NCBI GenBank assembly: GCA_036346395.1
Contig: CM070609.1
Span: 28,656,223 to 28,720,222, forward strand
Direction of reading: 5' to 3'
Length of the DNA: 64,000 nucleotides
Source: Hsuehochloa calcarea
Taxonomy: Eukaryota > Streptophyta > Magnoliopsida > Poales > Poaceae
Each line of letters opens with the position of its first letter. The first letter of the stretch is position 1. The notes under the pieces were generated by a model. The model did not search any database. It was not told the DNA's origin and saw only the letters and a program-made list of their open reading frames with translations. Position numbers and translations under genes: made by a program. Positions 34,984-47,160 of the stretch are shown here, piece by piece.

Positions 34984-34996
34984 AAGGGGGGGAGGT
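34984..34996 (+). other. Polypurine tract
   Basis: AAGGGGGGGAGG-type purine run immediately before the 3' LTR; the expected plus-strand priming site. Confidence 0.8.
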
Positions 34997-34997
34997 T

Positions 34998-37900
34998 TGT
35001 AACATCCCAAAAATTTGGTCTGTTTTAAAGTTTTAAAAGAAAAATAACCATTTGAATTTTTCTACTAAAGTTAAAGCTTAATTAGAAATTTCAGAGATCA
35101 AAACAATTTAACATGATTAATTCCAACATCAACTATTATCAAAATTATTTTATTTGGATTCTATGGGCTTAGATATATTTTATAGAATTTTCGAATTTTT
35201 CTCGAGTGCAATTGCTATTTTCTTATTGCCATTTGGATTTTCAGATTTTATAAAAGAAAAACCTATTCTATTTTCGAAACAAGATTGGGTCGAAACCCAA
35301 TCACTGCTCCCACCTCTTCTCTCGGCCCATCTCTCCGCTTTGCCTCGGCCCAACTCCGCCGCGCCGCTTCTTCTCTCTGCTGTGGGGTGGGGGCCAAGCC
35401 GCCGCCGCTCGCCCTTCCTCTCTGCTCAGTGGGCCCGCCCTGCCAACGTGTCATCGTTTTCAACTCGACTCCGAGTCTCGATGCACTGCACGCCACGCCG
35501 CCGCCGTCTCCGAGTTGGATTCCCCTCTCCCGGCGCTATAAAAGGCCACCCAACCCCGCTATTCTCTTCGCCTCTCCTCCCTCTCCAAAACCCCTAAGGT
35601 GCCGCACCCTCGCTCTCCTTCCCGGTGCCGCATTGTCGTCGGCAATCTTCTCGGCCAAACCTCCTTCGCCGCCGTCTTCCGCCGCCGTCCAACCTCCGCC
35701 GGCAATGCGACTGATGCCATCGGAATCACAATAGCTCTAGCTACCCGGTGCAGCCCTCGCCTTCGCTCGCCGGTGCTTCCTCCGCCGTTGCCGCCTCATC
35801 CGACAACGCCCTCTCGTCACCGCCGCCGCCATTGTCGTCGCCACCGGTGAGCCGTCGTCGCCCGACCCCAGCCACCACCCCCCGCTTCGCCACTTCCCCG
35901 GCTTTCCGTTTTGCTATTCCGCCACCGCCGTCGCCGCCGCCGCCGCCGCGCACGGCAGTTCCTCGGCCGAGCTTTCCTCTGCTTGGGCTGTGCCAGGTCA
36001 GCGCCAGCCAGGCAGCCACCTCAGAAGCGGTGTCCCCTGTGGCGCCTCGTCGATTCCCTGTTGGCTGCCACGTGGTACACCCGAGCCAAACCTCCTTGAA
36101 CTCAATCCACGGTGCACCCAGTCACTTCCAAGTGGGTCCCACCTGCCAGGCCATTTCTTTTTATTTTATTTTCCAGCGGTAATTCCTCGCTGACGTCAGC
36201 CGACGTCATAAATCGATTTTTCCATTGAAAAATAAATCGGGAAATTGAATTAAAATCCAAATTAGGGTTTTGATTTATTTTCAATTTTCCAAAGCCCATA
36301 TCTTTTGCATCCGAACTCCGATTGAGCCCATTCAAATTTGTAAATTCATCTAAATTCGAGCTCTATTTATTTATATTTTTTATTTAATTTTTGGAGTTAA
36401 TTTTATCTCTGGTTGGTATTTATTTGTTCTATTTACTTATTTTGCGAGTAGACGTTGCTACTTCGGGAAGTTTTGAACAAGGAGAAGTACACCAAGATCA
36501 AGATCAATCCCAGAATTTATTCCAAGGCAAGCCATAGTCCTTTGATCATATTGATCCTATGATTTTAAAAGTATATTGTTTTATACAAGTGCATGCTATC
36601 TTTATATCAATTGTTTTGGGGTTTCGTTATTACCTGTTGTCATTATGCCTCCATTGAACATTTGAATACCATGAATCCTTTGTCACCCTAGCTTGGATAA
36701 TTTTAGTTGGACATATTTGTATCACCAACATGGGTATCGTATTAGTGCTTAGTCAAGCCTAGTCTCGATGGGTTCATCATCACATGTGTCCTAATGATTA
36801 ATCTTGACTTAACGATATATGGAATTGTGGTGGTTAGCCACTGTTGTTAAAACTTGTGTACCATGACAGGGGATGTCATTGGTTTCTTCTAAACAAAATG
36901 GTTTTCACTCAGGCAAGTGGATGGTGGATTGAGGGTGTGGATTTAACAGGTTGTGGGTTTGTGGAAAGATCGTCTGAGTAACTTGTCAATGACTTAATCT
37001 TGTGCGCCATTGAACTGAGCCTTAACCGTACAACCACATGTCCTGTATGGGCGGGACCTGGCTGATTAATTAGCAATATCTTATTTCTGGTTTTGTCTTG
37101 GATGAGTGAGTTACGGGGTACGTGCTCACTATGGCGCAAGAGGGGGGCCCTGTCTGGTCGGATGGAGACATTCAGTGTTGAAACCTTAGCGGGCAGAACT
37201 GGGTTAAGAAGGAGCTTTATAAAGGCTTTGTCACGTGCTATAGCCTGCTCACCTAAGGTAGTGAGCAGTGGCATCGACGGATGCCAAACCAACTAGAGAA
37301 GTTGTGTCTTGTGGGTCAAGCTGTACAACCTCTGCAGAGTGTGTAAAACTATTCGAATAGCCGTGTCCGCGGTTATAGACGTGCTCGGGGATTTCACACG
37401 GGAGATAGAGTTTCTTCTAAAAATAAGTCGGAGTGTGAATGGGAAGTTCACTTGATGAATATAATGTTTGTTCGGTGAATGGGTAATTCACTTGGTGGTT
37501 TGTGTCGATGGGTGAATGGGGAGTTCACTTGTCATTGGTTTGGTTGAAAAGTGAATGGTTAGTTCACTGGTTGTTTCAAAGAAATTGTTTAAGTATTTAT
37601 TATTCTTTTCTACTACGCTTTTCAATCTATTTATTGTATTTGTCGTAAATGATGTTTTCTCGCAAAGGACCATCTGACTAACTTTTGGTAAGCCTTGCAT
37701 GAATACTATTTGCATACATTTCCCTACGGCCTGCTGAGTGCTTTATGTACTCACGGCTCATGCCTTTGTTGATCAGTTGAAGAATATCAAGCTGCACAGG
37801 AGTTCTTTCAGAAGGAAGACTATGAAGGTTTTGCGGATTAGGATGCGTTCTCCACTCGATTTCCTGTGGGCATGTTGATTGGCCTTTCCAAGTTTCTCGT

Positions 37901-38120
37901 TCCGCTGCAAGAGTTTATTTGTTTCTTTAGCCTGCGTATGGCAGTTAAGTAAACATTGACCATAAGGTCCAGTTATTATTATTTGTTATTTTGAGATCTT
38001 TCTAGTTAAATCGAATAGATGGATGGTATTTCATCACTGTTTCCTGTGTGAGCTAGCTACTGATCTGGGACTAGTTCAGAATACACAGAGGGTTCCTGAG
38101 ATGTATTTTCGGTCCCGACA
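34998..38120 (+). repeat. 3' LTR of the gag-only gypsy element
   Basis: Matches the 5' LTR over its whole length with scattered substitutions and several indels concentrated in the GC-rich region (35300-36000). TATA box CTATAAAAGG at about 35537. Confidence 0.9.
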
Positions 38121-38552
38121 GAGGTCCATATCACAGACGGTTTGTAATAAGAACCGTCTGTGATAAGCGGGTATTATAAATACCTAGTCCCGACAGACCC
38201 CCTGCCCATTCCCATTTGAGCCGCCACCCCTGCTGCCTCCTCTTCCATTGCGCCACCCTTGCTGCCTCCTCCCCCACTGCGCCACCTTAGAGAGGAGAAG
38301 GAAGGAGGCAGGGAGCAAAAGGAAAGGAGGAAGCTAAAGAGAGAAGGAAGGGAGGAGAGGAGGAAGAAAGGGACGAGGATCTCGCGGGATATTGATTTGG
38401 GATATTCGTCGTGAGCTCCGAGGGTAACGATCTATAACCCTTTATATTTGCTCTAGGTTAATCACTAATAAATTTTAATATGTTTGGTTAATAGGAAGAG
38501 TACTTGCTGTTTATTAATATAATTTAATACTAATTTGTTACGTGCGTAGTTT

Positions 38553-41500
38553 AGATGGACCGAAACTGCATGTACGTTGAGAACCGTGTGAGTGAAGAGT
38601 ACATTAATGACGTGTTTGCTTGTAAAAGAGCTGCCGAGTAGGATATGTTGAAGAATGGGATAAAATTTATGTACTGTCTATGCATTGATTGCGAAATCTA
38701 AAAATATTTAACAACCCGATGCAGATCGAAACTCACTTGATTCGAAGGGGTTTCAAAAAAAGGTATACATGTTGGACCAGTCAAGGTGAAGAGCAAATTA
38801 TACAGAAAGTTAAAAATGACGACATCGCTGAAGAAGTCAACGAAATGCTGGATGTGGACTGTGCTTTTGATGAGAATAGGTCGCATGATGACAATCTGGA
38901 TCAGATGCTACGCGATGTAGAAGGGGACTACAGTGAGAGAAAGTTTTATTAATTCGAGGGCTTAATGGAAGACTCAGAAAAACCTTTGTTCCCTAGCTGC
39001 AAGCCGGAATATATAAGGTTGTCAACTGTGCTTGAACTGCTGAAATTGAAGGCAATCAATGGTTGGTCCGACAAGAGTTTCACGACGTTGTTAGGTCTCC
39101 TAGCGGGCATCCTTCCGAAGGGAAACGTATTGCCCAGCACCACCTACCAATCTAAGAAGGTTCTTTGTCCATTGGGAATGGAAGTAGAAAGAATACATGC
39201 ATGTCTGAACGATTATATCCTCTACCGTAAAGAGTATGCAAACATGCATCCATGTCCCGTGTGCAAAGCATTCCGATACAAGCGTAAGAATACTGGTAAG
39301 GTGAATCAATGACCTCCTGCTAAGATGTTGTGGTATCTGCCTGTGATCCCACGTTTGAAGTATTTATTTACGAACTGAAAGGAGGCAAGATCGATGCGTT
39401 GGTGTGAATATCATGGAGATATGCTCCTGATCTTAGGATGATGTGACAATTGGCAATGGTGTTAAAGGTTTGTCGTTTCACGTGTTTTCAGCAAAGAACC
39501 AGTGCTGTCAGGCCTTTGGCGGTCTGACCGGCCGAGGCGGCGCTCAGACCGGCCATAGGGTGGTCCGACCGGCCGCCCCTGGCGGTCGGACCGGCCAGAT
39601 TCAGAGGTTGGAGTTTTGGGTTGTGCCAAAAATAGAGGTTGTAGGCAAGATAGGGATTCTATTGCACTTGGTCTCATAATTTTTGAAATCTCCAGTCAAA
39701 AGTTCTATTGGTTTGAAATTTCCAGTAGGTTTCGGAGTTTCAAGGGCTGAATTTGGCTAAGTCCCAGCTGGCGGTCAGATCGGCCAAGGTGGGCGGTCAG
39801 ACTGGCCATGCTAGCGGTCTGATCGGTTTTCACTTGTATCGACGTTCTTCGTGACGACGATGTTTGGTTGTTAGGTCAAAGTCATGAGTTTCAGTGCATA
39901 TGTGTTGCATGATACATGTTTTGACTAACATGGGTCAAGTTGTGAAGAACTTATTCCCGGATTCGATTTGCTTGTCTATTGGTGTGCAGGTTGCTTGGTG
40001 GTCAACGACGGTCAACGGCGAGGATGATCGGGACTAGGCTTGGAGAGCTGAGGTCCAGAACGATCGACGATGCCTGGTGAGATCAATGAACTCAAGCGTG
40101 GTGCAGAATGGACAAGGGTGGCCTTTTGCAAATCAGCGGCGTAAGATGGCGCAAGGTGAAGCTGATTAGGTTAAGAGGCGATAAGGACGACACCTTAAAA
40201 TGTGTACGTGTGTGACCCGTTTGTTTTGGGCCTTAACGGGAGCCCAATTGAGTCAATCTTCTAGAAGGTCTAAGCCTCCACAATAAATAGAGGAGGGAGA
40301 TGGCTGCACCCCCCTTCAACATTTTCATCATTTGGAAACCCTAATTTGCTTAGAGAGAGGATTTGTGGAGGTTAGGGTTCTAGAGAGTTTTCATTTGATT
40401 TTCGTGCTCTTGGATTAAGCATTATCCTCCATGGATGGAGTGGTTGTAAACCCAAATCATATCAAATCAATCCAAAGAAAGTTTGATCAAAGTTTTGTCT
40501 CTTTGCTTTCCTTCTCTCTATTTGATGCTTTTGAGTCTTTCTAAGATCCGCGAGTTTTTGCTTGATTTCTTCCCTTGATCTAGCTTGCTGTGACATGTGG
40601 GAACATATCTAGGATCATCTTGATCATCAATCACCCACGAGCAAGATTTTGGATCTAGTTTTCGTTTTAACTCGGTTTTGATCCATCCTCCTATCAAACG
40701 GAAAAGGGTAATAATTCTTCCAAGAATTTTCACAATCTTCAATTGGAATAGGTTCCTAACATCATAGAGAAGGTGTCTTCCAAGTTTCATCGAGTTTGGA
40801 GTTGTAGATCAAAAGTTACATCTATTTGCAACTTCGTTTTTCGGGCTGTTTGATTTGTTCATCAGACCGGCGGTCAGACCGCCCAAGGTTACCGGTCCGA
40901 CCGCCCAAGGTGAGCGGTCCGACCGCCATTGACCTAGCGGTCAGACCGCCCAACACTTAGATTTTTTAGCTTGTGTTGATTTCGTTGTTTTGCTTCGGGG
41001 GTTAAATTGGATTCAATACTAGTCTTCCGCTATACTGGTATGTTGATCTTCATAGCTTCCATAGCTATTGGAGTAAAATCTTATTGAATCTATTATTTGT
41101 GAAAAAGTGAGCGTGCTCCTATTCACCCCCCCTCTAGTCGCCTTTTCGGTCCAACAGTTAGCACTAAGAGGAGCGTAAGAAAGATGGAAAGCTAAGATAC
41201 CCTGCTGATTCTGCTCAGTGGAGAAACTTTGATCGGAACTCCGAAGAGTTTGGTGCGGAAACGAGGAACATAAGGTTAGGGTTGAGTATAGATGGAATGA
41301 ATTCTTTCGGTAACATGAGCAGCCGACATAGCACCTGGCATGTGAATCTATGTATGTACAACCTTGTGTATGAAGCGGAAATACATTTTGATATCACTAC
41401 TTATCCAAGGGTCGAAGCAACCTAGGAACGACATTGATGTGTACCTAGCACCATTGCTGGAAGATCTTGTGACCCTATGGAACGAAGGGGTACAAGTATG

Positions 41501-43848
41501 GGATGCGTACAAACGAGAGAACTTCACTTTACGCGCTATGTTGTTCTGCACCATCAATGATTTTTCTGCCTTTGGTAACCTGTCGGGGTTCGATACAAAA
41601 AGAGCCAAAGCGTGTTCGCATTACTTAGATGGTACCGAGAGTGTATGGCTGAACAACTCGCGTAAAACTATGTATATGCGTCACCATAGGTTCCTTCTCA
41701 AGATTCACCCATACCGCAAGATGAAGAAATAATTCGACGGAAATAAGGAGGGCGGTTCAGCTCCAAGGGCTTTTAGAGGGAAAGAGGTTTATAATATGGT
41801 TAAGGATATCAATGTTGTACTTGGAAAGCTACATAAATTAAGGACCCATCATAAGAACATCTAGAAGAAGCGGTCAATTTTTTAAGACTTGCCTTATTGG
41901 GAACACTTAGAAGTTCGTCACTACATCGACGTAATGCACGTGGAGAATAATGTATGTGATAGCTTGATTGGTCTCTTACTGAACATTAGTGGCAAAACAA
42001 AGGATGGTGTTAATGCACGGCGTGATTTGGTTGATATGAACATAAGGACCGAGTTAGCACCAAAAGAGACCGATAAATGATGAATGTACCTTCCCCAGCT
42101 TGCTACACTTTGTCCAAGGCCGACAGAAATGAACTGTGCCAAACCTTGCATGGTGTGAAAGTTTCGTCCGGTTACTCCGCCAATATTAAGAAACTTATTT
42201 CCTTGGAAGATTTGAAATTAATTGTTATGAAGTCTCATGATTGTCATGTGCTGATGACACAAATACTTCCTGTTGCAATTAGGAGTATCTTACCGAACAA
42301 AGTCCGAGTGGCAATCTTTAGGCTGTGTTATTTCTTTAACTCAATTGCTCAGAAGGTTATCGATCCCGAATGACTAGATGCTCTGTAGGGTGAGGTGGTG
42401 ATGACTCTATGTTATCTTGAGATGTATTTCCCTCTGGCATTTTTCGATATCATGGTCCATCTCATTGTTCACCTTGTGAAAGAGATAAAGATATGCGGCC
42501 TTGTGTTCCTACGTCATATGTACCCATTTGAGAGATACATGGGAATTCTCAAGTCCTACGTACGGAATCGATCTCGGCCGGAGGGCAGCATCATCGAAGG
42601 TCATGCAACCGAAGATGTCATTGAGTTCTGCATCGACTACATGGCTCATGTGGAACCGATAGGTGTGCCTTTATCTCGTCATGAGGGGAGTCTGGAGGGT
42701 ATAGGGACCATCGGAAGGAAAGCAATCACTCCTGATCTAGATACGTACGCGTAAGCCCATTTGACGGTCTTGCAACACATGACCCAAGTGTCCCCGTACA
42801 TCGACGAGCACAAAGACATGATACGCCAACAGAATCCAGACCGGTCGGAGGTTTGGATCACGAGAGAGCACAACATTCGGTGGTTAAAGGTGTGATTCGG
42901 AGGTTTGATGCTATCAAGAGAGGGTTCGTAGAGGAGATTTGGGAGCACAACCTTCGACTATAAGGAAGTCAAGATGTCAACAACCACTACTCTTCCATTG
43001 AATAACATCGAATCGCATGGTTAAAGGTGTGATTCACCAAACCGGAGTCAGGTCATCAAGTGATACTACGCTTCTATGGTTCAATAAGTAATGTATGTAA
43101 CAATCACACATTCCATGAGCAATGTATCACCAACATCATTTGGAAACGAATTTATGAATGGATGAAGTGGAATGGTGCACGGTGTTGAACTCCTACTATG
43201 GGTTCACGTAGACATTGGGTGGAGATTTGGGAGCTCGACTACATACTTTATTGAATAGTAAGCAAGATCCCTCTGAACAAATTAAACATTCAATGCCATT
43301 GGGTTAAACTTCACCGCTTCACCGGCGTGAAGGTCGACAACCAAACTAACCCAATAAAAGTTCAATTTGATCAATTTACCCAAACATTTCAATTATCACT
43401 AATCTGGCAGTTTTACACTATTGTGGACCTCAAAAACGTGTTGGATACAAGGTCTAACCATCTATTGAACTATTCGCCCAGAAATCTGACTCACAAAGCA
43501 AGTTGTTCAAGTTTTTATGTAATTGACACTATACCCATCAGTTCTGACAAATAAGAAACTTTTAATCTACTGGGTGAAAATTTGTGATCACGTGGTTCTT
43601 CATGGAAAAATCCCACGCACAAACTACTGAAGGATTGGATTCGCAGTCTAAACCAATCCAAATGAGTTGAGAACATCGTGTATGAGGAAGAGTATAATCA
43701 ATTTAACGAGTTGCCTCCTTTTGGAGACAACATCAGGCTCGAGGAAGAACCCAGCTATATGCGCATCGATCATCACGAAGGGCTATATTTTAATAAAAAT
43801 TTATTCCATTGTAATTTGACGTCAACGTGGAATTGTCATGTGTTATGA
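38553..43848 (+). pseudogene. CACTA transposase (TNP2-like), broken
   Basis: Starts with a Transpos_assoc-type MDRNCMYVENRVSEEYI (38553), then TNP2-like blocks: WSDKSFTTLLGLLAGILPKGN, MHPCPVCKAFRYK near 39260, YLPVIPRLKYLFTN near 39340. After a solo-LTR interruption (39442-41156) it resumes with LGLSIDGMNSFGNMSSRHSTW, NDIDVYLAPLLEDLVTLWNEG, DLPYWEHLEVRHYIDVMHVE, SHDCHVLMTQILPVAIRSIL, MYPFERYMGILKSYVRNRSR, and near the end EEYNQFNELPPFGD. Many stops and frameshifts (for example TAG at 38638) show it is dead. The transposase would have cut CACTA termini. Confidence 0.92.
39442..41156 (+). mobile_element. Solo LTR (LTR-D) inside the CACTA transposase
   Basis: Starts TGTGACAATTGGC and ends CTATTCACCCCCCCTCTAG...GGTCCAACA, the same 3' style as LTR-A. 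It has a TATA-like AATAAATAG at 40282 and clusters of GGCGGTCNGACCGGCC or GCGGTCNGACCGC palindromes (39520-39600, 39770-39830, 40860-40950). It interrupts the transposase reading between the VIPRLK and DGMNSFGN blocks. No clear target duplication. Confidence 0.7.
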
Positions 43849-44152
43849 ACTTGTCATCTCTGATATTGATGTCAATGTGGACTTCATTGTAATGTAGAGT
43901 ATCAAAATTGGTTTCACTTGATTTGGAGTTGAGTTTAATTAGATATGAATTTTTGAAGTCAAATAAATTTTTAGTCAAATGAGTTGGAGCTGTGTTATGA
44001 ACATGGACTTGTCACAGGTTCATATGGATAAATACTGAGCATATGGAACCGTCTGTGATATAGTTCTATCACATACGGTTCCAAAACGGAACCATCTGTG
44101 ATAACTTATCACAGAAACCATAAACTCTCATATCACAGACGGTTCTGTTATG

Positions 44153-44770
44153 GACTTAGTGAGTTTAGAGAGCAAAATCCTAGTGCATGTGTTGCCTTAG
44201 ATGGTGGATTGTGTATCCATTGAGCTTAGACACTTGATTCATTCAAGTAAGTGTCTTCGACTTGTTACTCTTGGTGTTTGCCGACACCTAAACGGCATTG
44301 AGGTGTCGTGGTTTGGTAATCTTCTCAAGAAACTTGTGAGAAAGCCTGGCGTGTTGAGAGTAGCTTGGTACTCGCCATCTCCGGAGTAGAGGAAGAGCAA
44401 CCCCGAGTGGATCGATATGTTGGTTCAAGTTGAGTTGGTCCAATTCATTTGAGCTTACCTCAACGTGGATTAAGGGAGACCGGTAATTCTCCGAACACCA
44501 CGGTAAAACAACCTTGTGTCAATGTAGTTTGCTTTCTTGAGCTTTACTCTATTGCAATTTATATTTATAGAATTAAATTACTTACATGTGTTTGTATGTT
44601 TGCTATCATTATTGTCTTATGTTGTTGGTGCACTTAGTCAAGACTAGTTGATTTAGTTTTTAATTAGGCTAAATCGATTTGATTTACAATTCTGCATAAA
44701 ACTCGGTTTTAGTTTTGGAGTTTTTATAAACGACTATTCACCCCCTCTCTTAGGCATCCTCGGTCTTATA
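44153..44770 (+). mobile_element. LTR-A copy, right part
   Basis: Aligns with 16645-17313 of LTR-A: TTGGTGTTTGCCGACACCTA, CTTCTCAAGAAACTTGTGAGA, ACCTCAACGTGG, and the end CTATTCACCCCCTCTCTTAGGC...CGGTCTTATA. It restarts immediately after the CACTA remnant. Confidence 0.85.
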
Positions 44771-46120
44771 ACTTGCCACGTCCGGGTGCAGAGCCGTGGG
44801 GCATGACGCACCGTGGCTCACCCCCCGTCCACGCACAGGTGGGTCCACCACCTCCTTGTCCTACGGCAAGACGTCAGCTGGATGCCTCGCCTTGTCTTTC
44901 TCGACGAACTGGTCCATGACATCTCTAATCTCCTATGTCGTCATGCTGAAGCGCTCCTCGAGCCTCATACGATGCACGAGGTTGCCAACTCGTGCATTTC
45001 CCATTGTAGATCGACCTATACACATAATTAACAAGTTAGAAACCAAAAATTTACGAAGCAAATAAGATGTACGGACCGTTCAATACGTACCACGCGATGG
45101 AATGCGGAGTCCGGCTGATGGGGTATGTGTCGGACGTCACGGCCTCGTGTCGTGGTGGGTCGTCCACGATCCTAACGCAGCGAATCCTCATCCGATTGGA
45201 GTACAACTCGATGTACTCCTCGTACGTCCCGAGTTCGTAGGGAGTATCCTCCTGTACGACGTCCTCCAAGGCGTGAGCCAGCCCTAAACCGAAGGGAGCA
45301 TCCTGTCGCCGGGAAGTCATAGCAGGTACTTCCTTCCTAGTGTACTTGTGGAAGGCAAAATGATTATTTCATAGGTATGTAAGGCAATTGATACGACATA
45401 AGTAAAACTTAAATTTACCCATAGACGTTCGGCGCCACCCACTGTCCCAGGGGCTAGGATCTCCTGTTGCAGACCGAACTAGCGCATCATCCGATGCACG
45501 TGGTACTCCTCCACGAATACATCTTGCACCAAGCTCCTCTGTGTGTACCAGTACGCGTGGTCTCGCGTGCACAGGCTCGCCAGGCCACAAGGTGCGCGCG
45601 CGTACACCCTGTCGGGGGTGTGCGGTTGAGCGGTTTCCAGATAACGCGGTCATCCGTCAACTGATCGAACATCACAACATAGTCCGGGTAGGACGCGTGC
45701 GTAGTGAAGTTGACCTGTGGAATAGAACAACAGAAACTTAGCACAAGAAATAAAGTTACATTACGAAAGATAGTAAATGTTCAGAAAACTTACCCGTCGG
45801 TGACACCATACCGTACCCATGGTCGGCCGATCCACGTCGTCTTCATAAGCGTACATGGCGGCGGTGTAGGCTCCCAGATCCAGCTGGGGTCGTCCGATCT
45901 GAAAACGCTCGAAGGACTACAGCTGAAGAAGCAGCGGGCATCTAGAGAGGATGGAGTTGTCCCGAACCCGGTGGAACGCATCGCACAGGGCGTGGTACGT
46001 CGCGCACAGTACCACCGGGCCCTAGGCGTACAACTGGATCGCCTCCACCTACAGGTCCGCTAGCTCGCGTGCGTACCCGATCCTGTTCTTATCGACACTG
46101 TCGCCGTGGGACCCTGTCGC
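44771..46120 (-). pseudogene. PMD (plant mobile domain, MAIN-like) pseudogene, 5' part
   Basis: Minus strand. Translated pieces match the transposon-derived PMD proteins annotated in plants as MAIN-like or PP7 long form homologs: GPVVLCATYHALCDAFHRVR, RFQIGRPQLDLGAYTAAMYA, DRPTMGTVWCHRR with donor GTAAG at about 45793, then YPDYVVMFDQLTDDRVIWKP, then DVFVEEYHVHRMMR, a TAG, and FGLQQEI near 45480, then TSDTYPISRTPHSIAWY near 45110. At least three in-frame stops mark it as a pseudogene. It continues at 28418 beyond the 16.4-kb insertion. Confidence 0.75.
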
Positions 46121-46121
46121 C

Positions 46122-46171
46122 ATTTCAACTGGCGATTTGCACACTTTTCAATGCAAATCGTCAATTGAAAT
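46122..46171. repeat. 20-bp inverted repeat (hairpin)
   Basis: ATTTCAACTGGCGATTTGCA (46122-46141) and TGCAAATCGTCAATTGAAAT (46152-46171) pair with two mismatches around a 10-base loop, just upstream of the PMD pseudogene. Confidence 0.7.
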
Positions 46172-46339
46172 AGCAACAGGTAGTTAGAACGGCGACTGGT
46201 AGTAAATATGTTCATGTCGTCATTTCAGGTCAAATGAGGACAGACATCTATTTTTGTAAAAAAAATTTGCTACTATTCTTTTTATAATTATCTTTTAAAC
46301 TAATGTTATTTTTTTAAAAAAAATTCATCGACTGTTCTG

Positions 46340-47160
46340 TCTAGATTTACACGTTAGGCCGAGCTATTCTCTGTGTGTGGTTGGGCCGCGACCAGCCGGA
46401 CGGTAGACTTTCGGCGCGCGCCGATACGCGATTTGGTTGTTGGTCCGTCAAGTCACGGTCGTATGTGTAGTGGAGTAGAACAAGTACCTGACGTACGCAA
46501 CGGCCGAGATGCAATGCTGCGGTCCCTGCCTACGTACAACAAACTAGCGCGCGGCAGGGCCCCGCTATGAGAGAGGCCAAACTGCCAAAGCGGCGCGATA
46601 CGTGGCCGCACGTTCTCGCGAGGCGCGCGACCGCATGTGCCCGTGAAAGCGGCGCGCGACCCACCACCGATCCGGGTGCTCCGAATCGGCCGCGGGCGTG
46701 CGCGCATTCATGAACCTGCCCATCCCCCCGACTCCCGAGCGCGCGCCCACTTTTGCTACGTTTTGCGGTCGGATCCGTGCCGCGCGTTCGTTTCCACCCT
46801 CGAGGCTCGAGCGACCGAACGGCTGCTGCCTCGCCACGAAAAAGGCGCCGGAAAGGCACGCAACATCCTCTGCTCGGTTCCGTTTGGCTGCCCCATCCGC
46901 GTCTGCCTCCGCCTCCGCTCCGGTCGGCCCGGACGCAACCACCGAGTGATCCATCGACCCACCGGTGCGCGTTGCACCGAGTGGCCATCCCATCTTGCTG
47001 GTGAGGTCGTGATTTATTGCCGTAGGGGCCGGTTGCCCTTCACCGGACGAGCACACTCTGACCGGTGTCTACGCCAAGTCCGTGTCACAATTAACGTTGC
47101 TGCCTCCGGCCCGCTCGACTCATGGCCGGCCCGGTTCATTACTTCAGCAGCACTACCATA
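46340..47160. other. CpG-rich island without a recognised gene
   Basis: Dense CG dinucleotides (GCGCGCC, GGCGCGCGAC, GAGCGCGCGCCC). Open frames exist on both strands, as expected from GC-rich DNA, but none looks like a known protein. It could be a promoter or first exon of a lost or unseen gene. Confidence 0.4.

Larger units (their letters stand above)
29369..38120 (+). mobile_element. Non-autonomous gypsy element with ORF0 and gag only (RIRE3/RIRE8-like)
   Basis: Two nearly identical LTRs of about 3.13 kb (29369-32501 and 34998-38120) start TGTAACATCCC and end CCCGACA. The internal 2.5 kb has a primer binding site matching initiator tRNA-Met (32506), ORF0, a broken gag and a purine tract before the second LTR. 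No protease, reverse transcriptase, RNase H or integrase is present. Pentamers TAGGT (29364-29368) and GAGGT (38121-38125) agree in four of five bases. Rice gypsy elements of the RIRE2/3/8 group were described with an extra ORF before gag. Assignment to that group is from general recall and layout. Confidence 0.88.
29159..44152 (+). mobile_element. CACTA (En/Spm-type) transposon, 3' terminus lost, with nested LTR elements
   Basis: The 5' terminus CACTACTACAAAAC at 29159 is followed by subterminal motifs ATCACAGACGGTT and AACCGTCTGTGAT (29200-29360, 38125-38165). A TNP2-type transposase pseudogene lies at 38553-43848. Subterminal motifs return at 44050-44150, but the sequence passes straight into LTR-A at 44153 without a GTAGTAGTG end. 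About 1.3 kb of LTR-A is missing at the same point, so one deletion probably removed both. Two LTR elements are nested inside (29369-38120 and 39442-41156). Confidence 0.88.
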
